Positions 60,532 to 64,000 of a stretch of DNA of 64,000 nucleotides are shown here, piece by piece. Position 1 is the stretch's first letter, and each line of letters starts with the position of its first letter. A model generated the notes under the pieces. The model saw only the letters and a program-made list of their open reading frames with translations, made no database searches and was not told where the DNA came from. This stretch comes from Flavobacterium cucumis (lineage in GTDB: Bacteria > Bacteroidota > Bacteroidia > Flavobacteriales > Flavobacteriaceae): NCBI RefSeq assembly GCF_900148835.1, contig NZ_FRYK01000003.1, forward strand, positions 1 through 64,000, given 5' to 3'. The translations under genes and the position numbers were made by a program.

Positions 60532-61230
60532 TTATTTTAATCGGGTAATACCAATATTGATGTATTTAGCGTCTAAAGGAGTTCCATTGTTGTTTAAAAC
60601 GTACTGAATCCTGATGATGTCTCCAGCATTAACCGTAATTCCTGAAGATCCACTAAATCCAAATTCGTCAACAGTAGGATTATTAACAATTCCTCTTGCT
60701 AAATAATTATACAGTAAACCGTTTTTATAAACGGCAATAATGTGTTTCACATTGCCTATAGGCAGATTTGATGTGGTTAGTCCAGCTACAATTGAGTAAA
60801 CACCTGTTTTTAAAATTCGGATGGTTCCATTTCCTATAACTTCATATGTTAGGGGTTCGTTTTGAATAATACTTGCCGCATTTATTGGTAAATCGTAATA
60901 CGTGTTATTTCCTGTTGAGAGCGCATTGTTTCCAGCACTAAATTCTCTATTTAAAAGAATAACATCATTGTTTACGAAAAACATACTTTGCCAACCAGCA
61001 GCAGTTTTTACATACATGGCATCTTCGGTGGTATTATATACTATAGAGCCATTTAATGGAGAAGGTATTGCATACATTTGAGCTCCTGTCATTCTGGGAG
61101 GAACAAAAGTTTGAGTTGAACTTTCTAATTCTAATATAGAGCTAGAACTGGGAGTTGTTGTTCCTATTCCAACTTGAGCGTATGTAACTAATGAGTTGAT
61201 GATTAGTAAAAAAGTAATAATTTTTTTCAT
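60532..61230 (-). CDS. secreted repeat-type protein, paralogue 1
   Basis: A 232-aa protein with a cleavable signal (IITFLLIINSLVTYA) followed by QVGIGTTTPSSSSILELES, a Bacteroidota sequence block seen at the start of many phage tail-fibre-like or surface proteins. The middle (GSIVYNTTEDAMYVKTAAGW) is the usual decoration of that group. The C-terminal 140 residues are beta-rich, resembling a C1q/TNF-like trimeric head. Its start overlaps the stop of the upstream paralogue by one base. The role is unknown, probably on the cell surface or secreted. Confidence 0.7.
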   Translation of the reverse strand: MKKIITFLLIINSLVTYAQVGIGTTTPSSSSILELESSTQTFVPPRMTGAQMYAIPSPLNGSIVYNTTEDAMYVKTAAGWQSMFFVNNDVILLNREFSAGNNALSTGNNTYYDLPINAASIIQNEPLTYEVIGNGTIRILKTGVYSIVAGLTTSNLPIGNVKHIIAVYKNGLLYNYLARGIVNNPTVDEFGFSGSSGITVNAGDIIRIQYVLNNNGTPLDAKYINIGITRLK

Positions 61231-61910
61231 TATCTTAGTTTTGTGATGTTATAGGTTACTATCGCAATGGTTTTGGTTGTCCCGTTTTCATTCAAAAAAT
61301 AGCGTAAATCAAAAACATCATTTGCATTCGCATTTATCATAATTACACCATTTCCGCCCCAGAAATCGTTAGAAGGGAAATTAAAACTCGTAGCAGAAAG
61401 ATTTCCTACTGCAATATTATTTTTATAGAGTTTTAGATAAAATTTTTTATTACCAGCATTCAAATTTGAGGTGCTTAAAGTTGAAGCAAATAAATAAATT
61501 CCATCTTTCAGTATAGTTACTCTACCATTAGTATTATTAACACTGAAAACGGCAGGGTCATTTTCTACTATATTGCTATTGTTCAAAGGAAGTTGGAACT
61601 CGCTTGTAGTTGAAGTTGTAAATGTCCCTGAGTTACGTCTCAGAAAAAGAGCGGGAGTTCTGTTACTTTCAAATTTTGTCCATACATTATTAATATATAC
61701 GTATGGTACTTGTTCTGTAACATTAAAAACAAATGAACCCTCTAGGGGATTAGAAATGGCGTTCATCTCTGATGTAGTAACTCGCGTAGTGACAAATGCT
61801 TGATTAGAACTCTCTAATTTGAGTAATACACTTGGCTCAATCGTCGTTGTTCCTATACCTACTTGGGCAAAGCTGTTTGTAAGTAATAAAAAAAAGAATA
61901 AAAATTTCAT
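61230..61910 (-). CDS. secreted repeat-type protein, paralogue 2
   Basis: A 226-aa protein with a signal ending NSFAQ, then VGIGTTTIEPSVLLKLESSN. It shares the same layout as its neighbour (ISNPLEGSFVFNVTEQVPYV, FWGGNGVIMINANANDV), so the two are tandem duplicates that have diverged. Overlap of stop and start (TAATG) shows translational coupling. The beta-rich C-terminal domain may bind carbohydrate or form a trimer, which is an inference from the fold type. Not found next to phage genes. Confidence 0.7.
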   Translation of the reverse strand: MKFLFFFLLLTNSFAQVGIGTTTIEPSVLLKLESSNQAFVTTRVTTSEMNAISNPLEGSFVFNVTEQVPYVYINNVWTKFESNRTPALFLRRNSGTFTTSTTSEFQLPLNNSNIVENDPAVFSVNNTNGRVTILKDGIYLFASTLSTSNLNAGNKKFYLKLYKNNIAVGNLSATSFNFPSNDFWGGNGVIMINANANDVFDLRYFLNENGTTKTIAIVTYNITKLR

Positions 61911-62002
61911 AGGGTAAATTGAGGTACAAAGTTAACCAAAATTAATGCAGATTGAAATTTTAGGAAGATGTGGGAATGCAAATGTATGAAATAAATTAAA
62001 TT

Positions 62003-63565
62003 TTAATCAAATACAATAAAATTATAAGCTCCTATGTCAGATGGATTAGTCCTAGAATTGTTCAAAATATCATTAAAAGTAGAGTAGGTATAATTTCCCA
62101 TTCCTTTGGCGGCTGAGTTTTCTCCTATAATCAATTCATTATTACGAGCGTCTTTAAAATCGGGTGTATTGGAAATTTGGTTAACAGCAATCAAACAATC
62201 TTCAAACAAACTTGAATTAGAAAAATTATAAAGAGGATTGTTTGAAAATTGATTACTAAAATCAATAAACTTTATCAAACAATGATTGAAATTATAGTTG
62301 AATACACTACCTACTTTTATTAACGATAAACTAAAATTATTTGAGCCATAAAGCAAACAATTTTTGAAGCTGGCTTTTGTTAAGGCTGTTTCACTTGTTT
62401 CACTAAGATTTTCATTGCTTAGGACTACACACGTTTGATTAGATGTTGGCCAATAATTCGCAAAAGTACAATGGGTAAAATCATAACTTCCTCCAAATGT
62501 TCCAGCAAATGAAGCTTGACCACAATTATTGATCACTACATTTCGACCTTCTATATTTCCTGTTCGAGCTAAAATTCCAACATTAGAACAATTGTAAATC
62601 TGTGTGTTTTCCATAACAAGTGTAGGTGTTGAAGTACCATCATTTCCTGACACTAAAATTCCAACGGTTGCATTTTTTATGGTAAGATTTGAAAATTGAT
62701 TATTAGTGCTTCCTTGTGTTAACCAAATAGTGCCCCATTGACCAGGAGTTTCAGAAAAGTTGGGCTCTAGTCGATCCCCTTCAAAAATTACTTCATTTTC
62801 CAAAGTAGCCGTAGTGGAGTTTGATCCATTCACATGTATAGAGGCATTATTGGCAACAATTAAACCAGACTCGGAATGAAAATGAATTCTTGCACCTGCA
62901 TCAACTATTAATGTTTTGTTTGAAGGAACAGCAGCATAACCATAAATGACATAAGGTTTGGTATTGTTCCAATGCAATTCATCTCCATTAATTGGATTGG
63001 TTTCTTCTAGAAATCTACCCCTAATCCTAATTGGATTTCCATCTTCATCAATTCCTAAATTAAGTTCGTCGTATGTATAGGTTTCATCTGGATTTTGAAT
63101 CCTGCCAGGATAAATAAAATAAGCATCTTGAATTAAGGTAACCAATTCCACTTTTTGATGATTTGGATGGGTTTCTTCCCCAAATAATATTTGATCGGTA
63201 TACAAAAAATCGGAAGGATTAGTATCCGCTACTTGAGCAGTGACCGAAATAAAAATAAAAAGACTGTCTTTTGCTAATAGTTCAACATTTTCAAAAATTT
63301 GTCCCGCCATGCCGTCTACCATCAATCTATATTTTGAGGTGGTTTCATTTGCAAGTTTAATTGTTGGAATGGAGATGTTTTTATCACTCTTATTGTAAAC
63401 CTTAAGCGTATAGGTGCTAGAACTAGTATTGGTGAAAACAGTATCTAAGTAAACAGTGTCTTTAGAAAAAGCTAGGTTTCCCACATTTGATTCAAATTCA
63501 AAATCATTACGACATGATGTTAGTGAGATTGTTAAAACCAAAAGTAAAAGTAAATAGCGATACAT
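62003..63565 (-). CDS. beta-helix surface lipoprotein
   Basis: A 520-aa lipoprotein with lipobox LTSC (Cys18). Residues about 30-130 are a beta-sandwich (DTVYLDTVFTNTSSSTYTLK), and from about 215 to 480 there is a right-handed beta-helix built of short turns (NNASIHVNGSNSTTATLEN, NLTIKNATVGILVSGNDGTS, IYNCSNVGILARTGNIEGRN). Related proteins are widespread in Bacteroidota without a proven role, though carbohydrate binding is often proposed. It is followed after 92 bases by the two tandem secreted proteins. Confidence 0.78.
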   Translation of the reverse strand: MYRYLLLLLVLTISLTSCRNDFEFESNVGNLAFSKDTVYLDTVFTNTSSSTYTLKVYNKSDKNISIPTIKLANETTSKYRLMVDGMAGQIFENVELLAKDSLFIFISVTAQVADTNPSDFLYTDQILFGEETHPNHQKVELVTLIQDAYFIYPGRIQNPDETYTYDELNLGIDEDGNPIRIRGRFLEETNPINGDELHWNNTKPYVIYGYAAVPSNKTLIVDAGARIHFHSESGLIVANNASIHVNGSNSTTATLENEVIFEGDRLEPNFSETPGQWGTIWLTQGSTNNQFSNLTIKNATVGILVSGNDGTSTPTLVMENTQIYNCSNVGILARTGNIEGRNVVINNCGQASFAGTFGGSYDFTHCTFANYWPTSNQTCVVLSNENLSETSETALTKASFKNCLLYGSNNFSLSLIKVGSVFNYNFNHCLIKFIDFSNQFSNNPLYNFSNSSLFEDCLIAVNQISNTPDFKDARNNELIIGENSAAKGMGNYTYSTFNDILNNSRTNPSDIGAYNFIVFD

Positions 63566-63685
63566 GAAAATGGAATTTTTGTAAAAGTAATTATTTATTT
63601 TGCTCAGGCATAAAAATACTTATTAAAACGTTAATTCTACTAAAATATTCTATTTGGAATGATTAATTTTACAAAAAATATAATT

Positions 63686-64000
63686 ATGATTTTTGATAGA
63701 GAGAAAATGCTACAATTGTGTAACGATTGGAGCAAAAATACTTTAATGAATACTTTAGAAATTGTATATACAGATGCAGGGGAAGATTTTCTTACAGCAA
63801 CTATGCCTGTAAATCCTAGAGTGCATCAACCGATGGGTTTATTACATGGAGGTGCATCAGTAGCATTAGCAGAAAGTGTTGGAAGCGCTGCTTCTCTTAT
63901 GTTTGTAAATCCCGAAAAACAAGAAGTTAGAGGTATTGAGATTTCAGCCAATCATTTGAAAAGTAAGCGTGAAGGAATGGTTACTGCTACAGCAAAAATC
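63686..64000 (+). CDS. hotdog-fold thioesterase (PaaI family), partial
   Basis: The first 105 codons of a gene that runs beyond the window. The sequence MIFDREKMLQLCNDWSKNTL and the PaaI-type core HQPMGLLHGGASVALAES mark a hotdog acyl-CoA thioesterase. The HGG motif and the catalytic Glu are in place. In flavobacteria such a gene often precedes menaquinone genes and may be a 1,4-dihydroxy-2-naphthoyl-CoA hydrolase, but that cannot be checked here. A -7-like box TAATTTTA lies 14 bases upstream. Confidence 0.85.
   Translation, partial: MIFDREKMLQLCNDWSKNTLMNTLEIVYTDAGEDFLTATMPVNPRVHQPMGLLHGGASVALAESVGSAASLMFVNPEKQEVRGIEISANHLKSKREGMVTATAKI

Noticed and set aside
1..64000. Phage, transposase, integron or tRNA genes
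   Set aside because: None was recognised on either strand. The mobile-looking signals are limited to short repeats and single genes.

Overview
The window reads as chromosomal DNA of a Flavobacterium-like bacterium (Bacteroidota, Flavobacteriaceae). The grounds are strong A+T richness, promoters of the TAnnTTTG (-7) type, genes without recognisable Shine-Dalgarno sites, many SPII lipoproteins (some with an acidic surface-export signal after the lipidated Cys), a type IX secretion gene (porQ) in the order lon-porQ-cmk, and proteins whose closest family forms are flavobacterial. No phage, integron, CRISPR array, transposase or tRNA gene was seen. Most genes are core metabolism or housekeeping.

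Layout. 1-670: the 3' end of a 5S rRNA, two terminators and a gene-free stretch with three diverged repeats. 670-3342: a compact minus-strand operon msrB - DinB - NRDE - ATP-grasp. 3505-9393: DUF4268, CoA pyrophosphatase, acyltransferase, alpha/beta hydrolase, M48 lipoprotein protease, UMF1-type MFS and a lipocalin-like lipoprotein. 9591-14745: lon, porQ, a small lipoprotein behind a heptanucleotide array, cmk and a surface lipoprotein. 14793-17313: an Mla-type lipid transport operon (permease, ATPase, MCE protein). 17479-21417: a TlpA-like lipoprotein, an AAA/DUF4143 ATPase bracketed by two near-identical terminators, and a RimB-RimK fusion. 21495-28862: clpC, divergent gyrA, a TPR protein and a lipoprotein. 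29333-32384: a FUSC membrane protein and a HxlR/isochorismatase/NTF2 divergent cassette. 32545-33822: a STAS-HATPase-DUF4325 regulator of unknown role. 33990-37568: YebC, gcvT, hutH. 37619-40996: two beta carbonic anhydrases with a SulP anion transporter and a small exported protein. 41221-47242: oxyR, a conserved 64-aa protein, mnmD, a class II-like cytochrome c lipoprotein with DUF4920, ilvE, a MazG-like enzyme, a small membrane protein and an SRPBCC-GyrI fusion. 47330-55635: a fatty-acid beta-oxidation locus. 55763-64000: an EamA transporter, purL, two tandem secreted paralogues, a beta-helix lipoprotein and the start of a hotdog thioesterase.

The best-integrated system is the beta-oxidation locus. 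A MarR repressor gene leads the operon, followed by a FadN-type hydratase/dehydrogenase, thiolase FadA and acyl-CoA dehydrogenase FadE, the same order as fadNAE of Bacillus subtilis. A separate acyl-CoA ligase lies just upstream. A 30-bp perfect palindrome sits directly against the MarR promoter. Two foreign-looking elements interrupt the operon: a four-helix-bundle (23S rRNA intervening-sequence-type) gene tightly bracketed by 15-bp inverted repeats, and a pair of GC-rich REP-like sequences in opposite orientation. These, the duplicated terminators around the DUF4143 ATPase, and the lone STAS-HATPase-DUF4325 gene are the most unusual items. I see no complete, clearly new multi-gene system.
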